Counted from the first letter of the stretch, positions 35,286 to 44,024 are shown. The stretch is 64,000 nt of DNA from Oceanicola sp. (GCA_017792405.1 CP051231.1:2378150-2442149), one strand, 5' to 3'. Program-made: numbers and translations. The notes: generated from the sequence alone by a model not told the origin.

Positions 35286-37282
35286 TCGAACTCCATGATC
35301 ACATCATCCACCGCAAGGTTGTCGCCCGGCCCGGCGTTGACCTTGGCGACCTTGCCCGCCTTCTCGGCGCGCAGGATGTTCTCCATCTTCATCGCCTCCA
35401 CGGTGCACAGCGCCTGCCCCTCCTGCACCTCGTCGCCCTCGGCCACATCCACCTTCACGATCAGGCCCGGCATCGGGCAAAGCAGCATCTTCGAGGTGTC
35501 GGGCGGCAGCCGCTCGGGCATCAGCGCGGCCAGCTCGGCCTGGCGCGGGGTCCAGACCTTCACCGCCACATCCGCACCCCGGAACCGGATGCGGAAGCCG
35601 CTCGTCACCTTGCCGACCTTGAGCACCATCAGCTTGCCGTCGATCTCCACCCGGGCAAGGCTGTCGCCCGGCGTCCAATCGGAGGCCACGCGGTGCACCG
35701 TGCCGTCGGAGAAAGCCACGGTCGAGCCAGCCCTGTCGGCGGCGATCTCGGTCACCAGCGTTTCGCCACCCACGCTCACCACCCAGTCGGAGCCGACCAT
35801 GCGTTCGTGGTTGTCCATCCGTCCGCTCACACGGCTGCGGCGAATTTCGGCCACGCGATACATCGCCGCCGCCGCCGCCGCGATCCGCCGCTTGTCGGTG
35901 CCGCTCAGCTCAACCCCTTCAAATCCTTCCGGATATTCCTCGGCAATGAAGGCCGTGGTCATGTCACCGGCCACAAACTTCGGATGGTCCATCACTGCCG
36001 CAAGGAAGGGGATGTTGTGGCCGATCCCCTCCAGCTCGAAGCTGTCCAGCGCCACCCGCATCTCCTCGATGGCTTGCTCCCGCGTGGGCGCCCATGTGCA
36101 GAGCTTAGCGATCATCGGGTCGTAATACATGCTGATCTCGCCGCCCTCGTAGACGCCGGTATCGTTGCGCACGGCGCGTGTGGCCTCCGCCACCTCCGCC
36201 GGGGGCTTGTAAGCCACCAGCCGGCCGATCGACGGCAGGAAGTTGCGATAAGGGTCCTCGGCATAAAGCCGGCTCTCCATCGCCCAGCCGTTCAGCTTCA
36301 CGTCGTCCTGCGTCATGCTCAGCGGCTCGCCATGGGCGACGCGGATCATCTGCTCCACAAGGTCCACCCCGGTGATCAATTCAGTCACCGGATGCTCCAC
36401 CTGAAGCCGCGTGTTCATTTCCAGAAAATAGAAGTTCTTGTCGCCATCGACGATGAACTCCACCGTGCCCGCCGAGGTGTAGCCCACCGCCTGCGCCAGC
36501 GCGACGGCCTGCTCGCCCATCGCACGGCGGGTCTCTTCATCCAGAAACGGCGAAGGCGCCTCCTCGATCACCTTCTGGTTCCGCCGCTGGATCGAGCACT
36601 CACGCTCGCCAAGGTAGATCCCGTTTCCATGCGCATCGCAGAGCACCTGAATTTCGATATGCCGCGGCTGGGTCACGAATTTCTCGATGAAAATGCGGTC
36701 ATCGCCAAAGCTGGCCGCGGCCTCGTTCTTCGAACTCTGGAAACCCTCGCGCGCTTCCTCATCGTTCCACGCGATCCGCATGCCCTTGCCGCCGCCACCG
36801 GCGCTGGCCTTGATCATCACCGGATATCCGATCTCGGTGCTGATCTTCACCGCCTCGTCGGCATCTTCGATCAGGCCCATGTAGCCCGGCACCGTGCTCA
36901 CATCGGCCTCCTGGGCGATCTTCTTCGAGGTGATCTTGTCCCCCATCGCCTCAATCGCCTCCTTGGGCGGCCCGATGAAGGCCACGCCCTCGGCCTCCAG
37001 CGCCTCGGCGAATTTCGGGTTCTCGCTCAAAAAGCCATAGCCCGGATGCACCGCCTGCGCGCCGGTCTGGCGGATGGCGTCCATGATCTTGTCGATCACG
37101 ATGTAGCTCTGGTTCGCGGGCGGCGGGCCGATGTGCACCGCCTCGTCGGCCATCTCCACATGCAGCGCATTCTTGTCGGCGTCCGAATACACCGCCACCG
37201 TCTTGATCCCCATCTTGCGGGCCGTCTTGATCACACGGCAGGCAATCTCCCCCCGGTTGGCGATCAGGATCTTCTCGAACAT
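35282..37282 (-). CDS. pccA: propionyl-CoA carboxylase alpha subunit (biotin carboxylase plus BCCP)
   Basis: The 666-residue protein has the biotin carboxylase domain (residues 1-445; IANRGEIACRV at 8, GGGGKGMRI near 165, FLEMNTRLQVEHPVTE near 290), a BT domain and a C-terminal biotinyl domain with AMKMEN near 631, whose Lys carries biotin. It makes carboxy-biotin from ATP and bicarbonate for the PccB subunit. Length and layout match the well-studied Ruegeria enzyme. A strong terminator at 37332-37366 separates it from the small lipoprotein gene upstream, so it must have its own promoter or rely on read-through. Confidence 0.96.
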   Translation of the reverse strand: MFEKILIANRGEIACRVIKTARKMGIKTVAVYSDADKNALHVEMADEAVHIGPPPANQSYIVIDKIMDAIRQTGAQAVHPGYGFLSENPKFAEALEAEGVAFIGPPKEAIEAMGDKITSKKIAQEADVSTVPGYMGLIEDADEAVKISTEIGYPVMIKASAGGGGKGMRIAWNDEEAREGFQSSKNEAAASFGDDRIFIEKFVTQPRHIEIQVLCDAHGNGIYLGERECSIQRRNQKVIEEAPSPFLDEETRRAMGEQAVALAQAVGYTSAGTVEFIVDGDKNFYFLEMNTRLQVEHPVTELITGVDLVEQMIRVAHGEPLSMTQDDVKLNGWAMESRLYAEDPYRNFLPSIGRLVAYKPPAEVAEATRAVRNDTGVYEGGEISMYYDPMIAKLCTWAPTREQAIEEMRVALDSFELEGIGHNIPFLAAVMDHPKFVAGDMTTAFIAEEYPEGFEGVELSGTDKRRIAAAAAAMYRVAEIRRSRVSGRMDNHERMVGSDWVVSVGGETLVTEIAADRAGSTVAFSDGTVHRVASDWTPGDSLARVEIDGKLMVLKVGKVTSGFRIRFRGADVAVKVWTPRQAELAALMPERLPPDTSKMLLCPMPGLIVKVDVAEGDEVQEGQALCTVEAMKMENILRAEKAGKVAKVNAGPGDNLAVDDVIMEFE

Positions 37283-37331
37283 GTCTATCGTCCCTCTTCT
37301 TCTTGGGTCCCGCAGGGGCCCGAAACGCAAA

Positions 37332-37366
37332 AAGCGCTCTCCGGGCGGCGGGCCCGAAGAACGCTT
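37332..37366 (-). terminator. strong intrinsic terminator of the 37415 lipoprotein gene
   Basis: On the minus strand a 15-pair stem (including two G-U pairs) with a five-base loop is followed by a T-run at 37328-37331 and neighbours. It lies between the small lipoprotein gene and pccA and should end that transcript. Confidence 0.85.
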
Positions 37367-37414
37367 GGGTGATGTCTCGATGGCGCCGGGGCGGTCTGGC
37401 CCCGGCCTGCCGTG

Positions 37415-37600
37415 TCAGAGATCGTCGGAAATTGCGCCGACGCCTGCGCCCACAGCGGCGCCCACGACCGGGTTGTTGCCCGTGGCTTCTGCCGCAACGG
37501 CGCCCACGCCCGCACCAACGGCAGCACGCTCGATGTCGTTGTCGCAGCCCGCAACGAGCAGGATGGCAGGAAGGGTGGCGCCCAGAATGATCTTACGCAT
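37415..37600 (-). CDS. small glycine-rich lipoprotein, paralog 1
   Basis: The 61-residue protein has a lipobox (LLVAGC, lipidation at Cys19). The mature part is only about 42 residues with two near-identical Gly/Ala repeats (AAVGAGVGA) flanking ATGNNPVVG. This is a glycine-zipper-like pattern that can pack against membranes. Most residues of the mature part match the protein coded at 37733-37933, so the two arose by duplication. Its own terminator follows at 37332. Confidence 0.75.
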   Translation of the reverse strand: MRKIILGATLPAILLVAGCDNDIERAAVGAGVGAVAAEATGNNPVVGAAVGAGVGAISDDL

Positions 37601-37681
37601 GAGTTTTTGCCTCTCAGGGTCTGTGCCCCGCGGCCTCGTGCGGCGCAGAGCGTTTCAGTGTCTGAAAGAGAAACAGAAAGC

Positions 37682-37709
37682 CCGCCGAGCCGGTTCCATG
37701 GCCCGGCGG
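37682..37709 (-). terminator. intrinsic terminator of the 37733 lipoprotein gene
   Basis: On the minus strand CCGCCGGGCC and GGCTCGGCGG pair over ten positions (one G-U) around an eight-base loop, followed by GCTTTCTGTTT. It lies 23 bases after the stop codon of the second paralog. Confidence 0.75.
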
Positions 37710-37732
37710 AATTTTGCTTGTGTGCGCAGGGC

Positions 37733-37933
37733 TTAGAAAGCGTCCGCGATATCGTCCGAAAGGGCGCCAACGCCGGCACCAACGGCCGCGCCGATGAGCG
37801 GGTCGTTGTCGGTCGCACTCGCCGCAACGGCACCGATACCGGCGCCGACAGCGGCACGCTGCACGTCGTTTTCAAGGCACCCCGAAAGGGCGAAGACGAA
37901 AGGAAGGGCGGCGGCCCAGAGAAGTTTTTGCAT
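37733..37933 (-). CDS. small glycine-rich lipoprotein, paralog 2
   Basis: The 66-residue protein has a lipobox (ALSGC, lipidation at Cys19) and the same core as its neighbour: NDVQRAAVGAGIGAVAAS, then NDPLIGAAVGAGVGALSDD. The C-terminal five residues (IADAF) are extra. It is transcribed separately, with its own terminator at 37682-37709. Both paralogs lie between pccB-side genes and pccA, but a role in propionate use is not shown. Confidence 0.75.
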   Translation of the reverse strand: MQKLLWAAALPFVFALSGCLENDVQRAAVGAGIGAVAASATDNDPLIGAAVGAGVGALSDDIADAF

Positions 37934-38066
37934 GATGTACTGCCTCGAGTTTTATCGTTTATGGGCAGAGTTTTACCGCAATTCTCGGAGTCCGTGAAGC
38001 CAAATTCGTCATCTGACATCTTCACCGCTGCGTCACGGGCGGGCTCCCGCCGGCGCAAAAAAGGGT

Positions 38067-38095
38067 GTGGTCTGACCCACAAGGGGCCAGACCAC
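38067..38095 (-). terminator. intrinsic terminator downstream of 38268-38627
   Basis: On the minus strand GTGGTCTG and CAGACCAC pair perfectly over eight positions; a further CCC/GGG pairs inside the loop. The stem is followed by ACCC and TTTTTT. It ends the transcript of the 119-residue protein. The gene-free stretch 37934-38267 holds this terminator and the upstream region of the lipoprotein gene; nothing else was seen in it. Confidence 0.75.
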
Positions 38096-38267
38096 GTAGA
38101 AGGGGAAGGGTAACGGTTTTGACTTATTAAGGCCGACGCAAGCTTGCTGGAGAACGTCGGTCCTTGGCTGACATTTGCAGCCGCAGCCTGTTCAAACAAG
38201 CGCGGGCTGACCCAGCGGCAGTTTTGAGCCAGTTCCTGCCCATTCCCCCCTACAACCCTCGGCAGAA

Positions 38268-38627
38268 TCATGCCCACCCCTCCTCTTCGAAGGCTTCAGG
38301 GAACGCCCGGCGCGCGGCGGCCTCGTCGATGACGAGCAGCGCCTCGTAGCTTTCGGGATCAAACGGGTCTTCTGCGGGCAGCACCTCGCGGCCAAAGAGC
38401 CAGCTCAGCCGCCCGGCATCGAGATTGCCGCGTTCAAAGGGCTCATCGCCGAACTGCTCCCAGAGCGCCGCCATGAACCCCGAATCAGCCCGCCGGTCAG
38501 CAGGCCTGCGATCGGCGAATCGTTCGCGGGCCTTCAAAGGCGTCGCGCCACCCTTGGCGGGTCGTCGGATGGTGAATTGAAAATCGGTTCCGGGAAGGCG
38601 GCCTGGAAAACCGCGATGCTTGATCAT
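38268..38627 (-). CDS. uncharacterised 119-residue protein
   Basis: The protein is soluble and has a basic N-terminal half (PGRLPGTDFQFTIRRPAKGGA, RERFADRRPADRRA) and an acidic C-terminal half (MAALWEQFGDEPFERGNLDAGRLSWLFG). No family or motif is recognised. GGGAG lies upstream of the ATG at 38627. It has its own terminator at 38067-38095, so it is coded separately from the lipoproteins on either side. Its presence between pccB and pccA may be conserved in roseobacters. Confidence 0.5.
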   Translation of the reverse strand: MIKHRGFPGRLPGTDFQFTIRRPAKGGATPLKARERFADRRPADRRADSGFMAALWEQFGDEPFERGNLDAGRLSWLFGREVLPAEDPFDPESYEALLVIDEAAARRAFPEAFEEEGWA

Positions 38628-38662
38628 GCGCCCATCTCCCGGATGAGAGGGCGGAGGGTCGA

Positions 38663-38682
38663 GGCAGGCCCGAAGGCCTGCC
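38663..38682 (-). terminator. UUCG-tetraloop hairpin after the 41-residue lipoprotein gene
   Basis: On the minus strand GGCAGGCC-TTCG-GGCCTGCC forms a perfect eight-pair stem capped by a stable UUCG loop, 12 bases after the stop codon. A T-run is absent, so it may stabilise the 3' end of the mRNA, not terminate it. Confidence 0.6.
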
Positions 38683-38693
38683 CCGGTGTAGAA

Positions 38694-38819
38694 TCAGTAC
38701 TTCGAGTAGGTCGGCTCTTCGACCACGACTTCTTCCACAACAACTTCGTCCTGCTGAGCGCAGGCAGCCACGAAGGCAACGAGGCTGATGGCGAGAAGGG
38801 TTTTGATGCTCTTCGACAT
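38694..38819 (-). CDS. 41-residue lipoprotein
   Basis: This short gene codes a protein that starts MSKSIKTLLAISLVAFVAAC with a lipobox (FVAAC, lipidation at Cys20). The mature peptide is only about 22 residues, acidic and valine-rich (EEVVVEE), ending PTYSKY. AGGAGA precedes the ATG. The composition and length resemble small lipoproteins of roseobacters. A UUCG hairpin follows the stop codon. Confidence 0.7.
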   Translation of the reverse strand: MSKSIKTLLAISLVAFVAACAQQDEVVVEEVVVEEPTYSKY

Positions 38820-39039
38820 CTCTGTCTCCTAATAATCTGTGAGGTGCGCAGAAAGCAGTGACACTCCCCAGGTCCCTCATTCGAGTTCACAGCCAAATAG
38901 GTCTGGCCAAGCGTGAGGTTAATGCAATTACTTATGGAAAAACAGGCCCATCCGCGCACATGAATCCGCTGTGGCGGGATTGCATCAAACCCCTGTGCGA
39001 CCCCGGCGAAGCGCCTTGTTTTATTGGCTTTTTCACGCA

Positions 39040-39483
39040 TCATTGCCACTCGCACCCGGCCTCTGTGACGACATAGGAGGCAATAAACTGCGTGGCCGCC
39101 GGGTCCGGCTGGCCCCGTTCGACCACCCGGTCCATCAGCGCGATGATGATTTGGTCGATGGGTGATTCATGCGCCTTGGCCGTGGCGAGCGCCTGACCAT
39201 TGCACAGCGCGTCCATCTCCATCGCCACATCCTCGTAGCCCAACGATCCGCCTTCACGGGCGATCTCCGGCGCAAGGTAACGCATTACCAGCCAGCGCTC
39301 TTCGGCACCCTCGGCGGCCCCGGCATGCACCTCGACAACTGCATCGTGAAATTCGGCCCAACCCTCAGGCAAAACAGGGGCGGCAAAGGCCGGCTGGGCG
39401 GCAAAGATCAGGGCTAAGAAAGCAACTCCGCGCCAGGGCCTCCCCTCCCCGGCGCGGAGCAGCCGAACGCGGACGTTCGGCAT
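39040..39483 (-). CDS. exported DUF6497-like protein
   Basis: The 147-residue protein has a signal peptide (n-region with four Arg, then VAFLALIFAAQPAFA). The mature part has LPEGWAEFHDAVVE, RYLAPEIAREGG and a C-terminal FIASYVVTEAGCEWQ with one Cys, and a second Cys at DALCNGQALA. I think this matches the DUF6497 family. In-frame starts at 39501 and 39585 (the latter with GAGGG upstream) are possible. It is coded between pccB and the lipoprotein genes, on the pcc strand. Confidence 0.6.
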   Translation of the reverse strand: MPNVRVRLLRAGEGRPWRGVAFLALIFAAQPAFAAPVLPEGWAEFHDAVVEVHAGAAEGAEERWLVMRYLAPEIAREGGSLGYEDVAMEMDALCNGQALATAKAHESPIDQIIIALMDRVVERGQPDPAATQFIASYVVTEAGCEWQ

Positions 39484-39632
39484 GAGGCCGTGCGCCTGCA
39501 TGAGGCGAGCGAAACGGCCAGATCTCGCTGGCTTATCCTCCGAGTGGCGGCGGACAGCCCGCTGTTTCTGCCACGAAATTTTCATTCTGGCTATCCCTCT
39601 TACCCTAGGACAGGCGTCAAGCGACTTTCCGC

Positions 39633-41165
39633 TCATAGCGGAATGTTGTCGTGCTTCTTCCAAGGGTTGCTGAGTTTCTTGTTCCGCAGCGAGGCAAAGG
39701 CACGGGCCACCCGCTTGCGGGTGGAGCGCGGTTGAATCACCTCGTCGATGAATCCTTTCTCGGCGGCCACGAAGGGGTTCGCAAAGCGATCCTCGTAATC
39801 CTTCGTCCGCGCCGCGATCTTTTCGGGGTCGCCCAACTCGCTGCGATACAGAATCTCGGTCGCGCCCTTGGCCCCCATCACCGCGATCTCGGCGGTCGGC
39901 CACGCGTAGTTGAAGTCCCCCCGCAGGTGCTTGGAGGCCATCACGTCATAGGCGCCGCCATAGGCCTTGCGGGTGATCACCGTCACCTTCGGCACCGTCG
40001 CCTCGCCATAGGCAAAGAGCAGTTTGGCGCCATGCTTGATCACCCCGCCATATTCCTGGCTCGTGCCCGGCAGGAACCCCGGCACATCAACCAGCGTCAG
40101 GATCGGAATTTCGAAGGCATCACAAAACCTTACAAAGCGCGCAGCCTTACGGCTCGAGTCGATATCGAGGCACCCGGCCAGCACCATCGGCTGGTTCGCC
40201 ACCACGCCGACCGACTGCCCTTCGAGGCGGATAAACCCAGTGATGATGTTCTTCGCGTAGTCTTCCTGAATCTCGTAGAAATCGCCCTCATCCGCGACCT
40301 TCAGGATCAGCTCCTTCATGTCGTAGGGGGTGTTGGCGTTTTCCGGCACCAGCGTGTCGAGGCTCTTCTCGACCCGCGCCACATCATCGAAGAACGGCCG
40401 CACCGGCGGCTTCTCGCGGTTGTTCAGCGGCAGAAAGTCCACCAGCCGCCGCACCTCGGTCATCGCCTCCACATCGTTCTCAAAGGCGCCATCGGCCACG
40501 CTCGACTTTTTCGTATGGGTCGAGGCCCCGCCCAGCTCTTCCGCCGTAACCTGCTCATTCGTCACGGTTTTCACCACGTCCGGGCCGGTGACGAACATGT
40601 AGCTGCTCTCCTTCACCATGAAGATGAAGTCGGTCATCGCGGGCGAGTACACCGCGCCACCCGCGCAGGGTCCCATAATTACGCTGATCTGCGGCACCAC
40701 GCCCGAGGCCATGATGTTGCGCTGGAACACTTCGGCATAGCCCGCAAGGCTGGCCACGCCCTCCTGAATCCGCGCGCCGCCCGAGTCGTTGAGGCCAATC
40801 ACCGGCGCGCCGTTCTGCACTGCCATGTCCATGATCTTGCAGATCTTCTGCGCATGGGTCTCGCTAAGCGAGCCGCCGAACACGGTGAAATCCTGAGAGA
40901 ACACATAGACCATCCGGCCGTTGATCGTGCCCCAGCCGGTCACTACGCCGTCGCCCGCAGGGCGTTGCTCCTGCATGCCGAAATCGGTGCAGCGGTGCGC
41001 CACGAACATGTCGAACTCTTCGAACGAGCCCTCATCCAGCAGCAGCTCGATCCGCTCCCGCGCCGTCAGCTTGCCCTTCGCGTGCTGCGCCTCAATCCGC
41101 CGCTGCCCGCCCCCGGACCGCGCCTCGGCCCGGCGCTCCTCGAGTTGCTCCAGAATGTCCTTCAT
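39633..41165 (-). CDS. pccB: propionyl-CoA carboxylase beta subunit
   Basis: The 510-residue protein is a biotin-dependent acyl-CoA carboxyltransferase. It has the two crotonase-like halves: the N-terminal [11 protein letters not shown] with [14 protein letters not shown], and the C-terminal [17 protein letters not shown] with [14 protein letters not shown]. It transfers CO2 from biotin on PccA to propionyl-CoA, giving methylmalonyl-CoA. The ATG at 41165 has GGGGAG in good position; another ATG six bases upstream does not. Upstream are the TTTGCAAA-type sites at 41236, probably bound by PccR. Confidence 0.96.
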   Translation of the reverse strand: MKDILEQLEERRAEARSGGGQRRIEAQHAKGKLTARERIELLLDEGSFEEFDMFVAHRCTDFGMQEQRPAGDGVVTGWGTINGRMVYVFSQDFTVFGGSLSETHAQKICKIMDMAVQNGAPVIGLNDSGGARIQEGVASLAGYAEVFQRNIMASGVVPQISVIMGPCAGGAVYSPAMTDFIFMVKESSYMFVTGPDVVKTVTNEQVTAEELGGASTHTKKSSVADGAFENDVEAMTEVRRLVDFLPLNNREKPPVRPFFDDVARVEKSLDTLVPENANTPYDMKELILKVADEGDFYEIQEDYAKNIITGFIRLEGQSVGVVANQPMVLAGCLDIDSSRKAARFVRFCDAFEIPILTLVDVPGFLPGTSQEYGGVIKHGAKLLFAYGEATVPKVTVITRKAYGGAYDVMASKHLRGDFNYAWPTAEIAVMGAKGATEILYRSELGDPEKIAARTKDYEDRFANPFVAAEKGFIDEVIQPRSTRKRVARAFASLRNKKLSNPWKKHDNIPL

Positions 41166-41235
41166 GGCCATCTCCCCGCTGAATTTGCTTTGCTATAGGG
41201 TCTCACGAGTGCGAACCAAAGTGAAATTCGGAAAA

Positions 41236-41276
41236 TTTGCAAACTATTGGCAACTCCCAATCTGCTAACTGCAAAC
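41236..41276. promoter_or_regulatory. putative PccR binding sites upstream of pccB
   Basis: TTTGCAAA at 41236-41243 is followed four bases later by TGGCAACT, an imperfect partner, and ACTGCAAAC lies at about 41268-41276. The perfect palindrome matches the motif reported for PccR of Rhodobacter. It lies about 71-95 bp upstream of the pccB start in an AT-rich region. The pccR upstream site at 42588 shares it. Confidence 0.65.
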
Positions 41277-41286
41277 ATGAATATTT

Positions 41287-41307
41287 TATGCTTCGAGCAT
41301 ATTTTTT
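41287..41307 (+). other. TATGCT-TCG-AGCATA hairpin followed by six T
   Basis: A six-pair palindrome with a three-base loop, followed by TTTTTT, lies 48 bp before the MFS transporter start. If transcription of that gene begins upstream it could act as an attenuator-like terminator; otherwise it is a possible operator. Confidence 0.4.
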
Positions 41308-41354
41308 CGGCGCACTCTGTAGACAAAAGACACCGCCCCGCCTAACTCCGCGCA

Positions 41355-42587
41355 ATGAGTTACGGAAGCAAGGTCCGCTTCGCCGACCGATCCACCCCGC
41401 CCCATGTTCTGACGCTGGTGCTCGTCGCCTCGATGACGGCGCTCACCATGAACGTGTTCCTGCCATCGCTGCCCGCGATGGCTGCGCATTTCAACACCGA
41501 ATACCGGGTCATCGGCCTCGCCGTCTCGCTGTTCCTCGCCATCAACGCAGTGCTGCAAATCTTCGTCGGCCCCCTGTCCGACTGGTTCGGGCGCCGCGTG
41601 GTGCTGATGAGCGCCATCGTACTCTTCCTGCTGGCCACGCTGGGCTGCATCTATGCGCCCACGGTCGAGAGCTTCCTCTTTTTCCGCATGTGCCAGGCCG
41701 TGGTGGCGGCGGGCATGGTGCTGAGCCGCGCCATCGTGCGCGACGTAGTGCCAATGAATCAGGCCGCCTCGATGATCGGCTATGTCACCATGGGTATGAG
41801 CCTTGTGCCGATGATCGCCCCGGCCATCGGCGGCAAGCTTGATGAGTGGTTCGGTTGGCAGGCCAACTTCTGGCTGATGTTCGGCTTCGGCGTCGTGCTT
41901 CTCGGCCTCGTTCTGACCGACCTGGGCGAAACCCTGCACACCCGCAAGGCCCGCTTCTCCGAGCAGTTCCGCGGCTACCCGGCCCTGCTCACCTCCTACC
42001 GTTTCTGGGGCTATGCGCTGGCCGCCGCCTTCGCTTCCGGCGCCTTCTTCGCCTACCTCGGCGGGGCGCCCTTTCTGGCGACCGAATACTTCGGCCTGCC
42101 GCCCTCGACGATGGGCTTCTACTTCGGCTTTCCGGCCGTGGGCTACCTCTTCGGCAATGCCTTCTCGGGCCGGTTCTCCACCCGTTTCGGCATCAACCGG
42201 ATGATCCTCTGGGGCTGCGTGCTGACGGTCGTCGGCATCTCGATCCACCTCGCCGCCTACCTTGCGGGCCTGAGCAACCCCTTCCTGTTCTTCGCCTTTT
42301 TCACTTTCGTGGGGCTCGGCAACGGGCTGGTGATGCCCAACAGCGCGGCCGGTCTCGTCTCGGTCCGGCCCGATCTGGCCGGCTCCGCCTCGGGCCTCGG
42401 CGGCGCGATCCAGATCGCCGGGGGCGCCGCACTCTCCGCGCTGGCCGCCGCGCTGCTCACCGAGGGGTCCACGCCGCTGCCGCTGCTCATCGTGATGGTC
42501 GGAACCGCCGTCGCCAGCCTTGTGTCCATTCTCGTGGTGCTGATGCGCGAGCGACAGCTTCAAGGCACGCCCGACGCGCTCACCTGA
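41355..42587 (+). CDS. MFS transporter, Bcr/CflA type
   Basis: The 410-residue protein has twelve hydrophobic helices. It has the motif-A segment GPLSDWFGRRVVL after helix 2 and the central and second-half equivalents typical of Bcr/CflA drug-export proteins (MASMTALTMNVFLPSLPAM-like start, RFCQAVVAAGMVLSRAIVRD-like helix 4). The family exports drugs such as bicyclomycin or amino-acid derivatives. Placed between pccB and pccR and read from the PccR side, it may instead export an acyl compound. That is a guess. Confidence 0.85.
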   Translation: MSYGSKVRFADRSTPPHVLTLVLVASMTALTMNVFLPSLPAMAAHFNTEYRVIGLAVSLFLAINAVLQIFVGPLSDWFGRRVVLMSAIVLFLLATLGCIYAPTVESFLFFRMCQAVVAAGMVLSRAIVRDVVPMNQAASMIGYVTMGMSLVPMIAPAIGGKLDEWFGWQANFWLMFGFGVVLLGLVLTDLGETLHTRKARFSEQFRGYPALLTSYRFWGYALAAAFASGAFFAYLGGAPFLATEYFGLPPSTMGFYFGFPAVGYLFGNAFSGRFSTRFGINRMILWGCVLTVVGISIHLAAYLAGLSNPFLFFAFFTFVGLGNGLVMPNSAAGLVSVRPDLAGSASGLGGAIQIAGGAALSALAAALLTEGSTPLPLLIVMVGTAVASLVSILVVLMRERQLQGTPDALT

Positions 42588-42624
42588 TTTGCAAACACTG
42601 GCGCGGGCGATGCGAATCTGCAAA
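42588..42624. promoter_or_regulatory. putative PccR autoregulatory sites
   Basis: TTTGCAAA at 42588-42595, overlapping the MFS gene end, and TCTGCAAA at 42617-42624, 12 bp before the pccR ATG, are two copies of the palindromic motif seen before pccB. Their position over the pccR start fits autoregulation. Confidence 0.6.
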
Positions 42625-42635
42625 ATGCAGCCACC

Positions 42636-44024
42636 ATGCCCACGCAAAAGCTCTACGCCGGCGCCAAGCTGCGGGAAATCCGCACGCGGCTGAACCTCAC
42701 CCAGAAGGCCTTCGCCGGCAAGCTGGGGGTCTCGCTGCCCTATCTCAACCAGATGGAAAACAACAACCGCCCGGTTTCGGCCCGCGTGGTGCTGGCGCTG
42801 GCGCAGGAGTTCGGGCAGGACGTGACAGAGCTGTCATCGGGCGACACCGAGCGGCTGGTGACAGACATGCGCGAGGCCTTCGCCGATCCCGTCTTCACCG
42901 ACACGCCCCCGCTCGCCGACCTGCGCCTGACCGCCTCCAACGCCCCCGCCCTCGCCCGCGCCTTCCTCGAGTTGCACCGCGCCCACCGGCAGGGGCAGGA
43001 GCGGCTGGCGCTGCTCGATGAGGCCATGGGCACAGGCGGCCCGGCACCAATTTCGCCCTGGGAAGAAGTCCGCGACTTCTTTCACTATTGCGACAATTAC
43101 ATCGACGCCATCGACCGGGCCGCCGAACGCTTCGCAGGCGACGCGAGCGACCCCGACACCGCCCTCCGGCAACTTGAAAAGGCCGGCGTAACGCTCTCGC
43201 TCACCGATGAAACCGCCCTGCGCCGGTTCGATCCGGAGGCCCGCAGGCTCACCCTGCCCGCCCGCGCCTCAGCAGCGACCCGGCGCTTCCAGATCTTCCA
43301 CCAGCTTGCACTTATCACGCAAAACGATCTGCTGGAGGCCACGCTGGACCTTGCCCGGTTCCAAACCGAGGAGGCCCGCGCCATCGCCAAGATCGGGCTG
43401 GCCAATTACTTCGCCGGGGCGGCGCTGCTGCCCTACCGCGCCTTCCTCGAGGCCGCGCGCGACACCCGGCATGATCTGGAGCGGCTGGCCGACCGCTTCG
43501 GCGCCTCCATCGAGCAGGTGGCGCACCGGCTCTCCACCCTCCAGCGGCCCGGCGCCAAGGGGATTCCCTTCTTCTTCGTGCGCGTCGATCAGGCAGGCAC
43601 CATCACCAAGCGGCACTCGGCCACCCGCCTGCAATTCGCCCGTTTCGGCGGCGCCTGCCCGCTCTGGAATGTCCACCGCGCCTTCGAAACCCCCGGCCGT
43701 TTCCTGCGCCAACTGGCCGAAACCCCAGATGGCATCCGCTACATCAGCCTCGCCTGCGATGTGTCAAAGCCCGGCGGCAGCTTCACCGCGCCGATCCGGC
43801 GCTACGCCATCGCCCTTGGCTGCGAGGTCGCCCATGCGCCGGACCTCGTCTATGCCGACGGGCTGGATACCACCCAGCCCGCCGCCTTCGAGCCCATCGG
43901 CATCTCCTGCCGCATCTGCGAGCGGCAGGGCTGCCACCAGCGCTCGGTCCCGCCGCTGGAGCGCCGCCTGAACGTCAATCACAACGCCCGCGGCCTCCTG
44001 CCCTACGAGATCGACACCGGCTGA
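42636..44024 (+). CDS. pccR: short-chain fatty acyl-CoA regulator PccR (ScfR family)
   Basis: The 462-residue protein has an N-terminal XRE helix-turn-helix (LREIRTRLNLTQKAFAGKLGVSLPYLNQMENNNRPVS) at about residues 11-46. The long C-terminal domain has IFHQLALITQND near 230 and ends with CRICERQGCHQRSVPPLERR near 424. The layout matches ScfR regulators, which bind short-chain acyl-CoA. In Rhodobacter, PccR activates propionyl-CoA carboxylase and methylmalonyl-CoA mutase genes. The neighbour pccB and the TTTGCAAA sites support the same role here. Confidence 0.9.
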   Translation: MPTQKLYAGAKLREIRTRLNLTQKAFAGKLGVSLPYLNQMENNNRPVSARVVLALAQEFGQDVTELSSGDTERLVTDMREAFADPVFTDTPPLADLRLTASNAPALARAFLELHRAHRQGQERLALLDEAMGTGGPAPISPWEEVRDFFHYCDNYIDAIDRAAERFAGDASDPDTALRQLEKAGVTLSLTDETALRRFDPEARRLTLPARASAATRRFQIFHQLALITQNDLLEATLDLARFQTEEARAIAKIGLANYFAGAALLPYRAFLEAARDTRHDLERLADRFGASIEQVAHRLSTLQRPGAKGIPFFFVRVDQAGTITKRHSATRLQFARFGGACPLWNVHRAFETPGRFLRQLAETPDGIRYISLACDVSKPGGSFTAPIRRYAIALGCEVAHAPDLVYADGLDTTQPAAFEPIGISCRICERQGCHQRSVPPLERRLNVNHNARGLLPYEIDTG

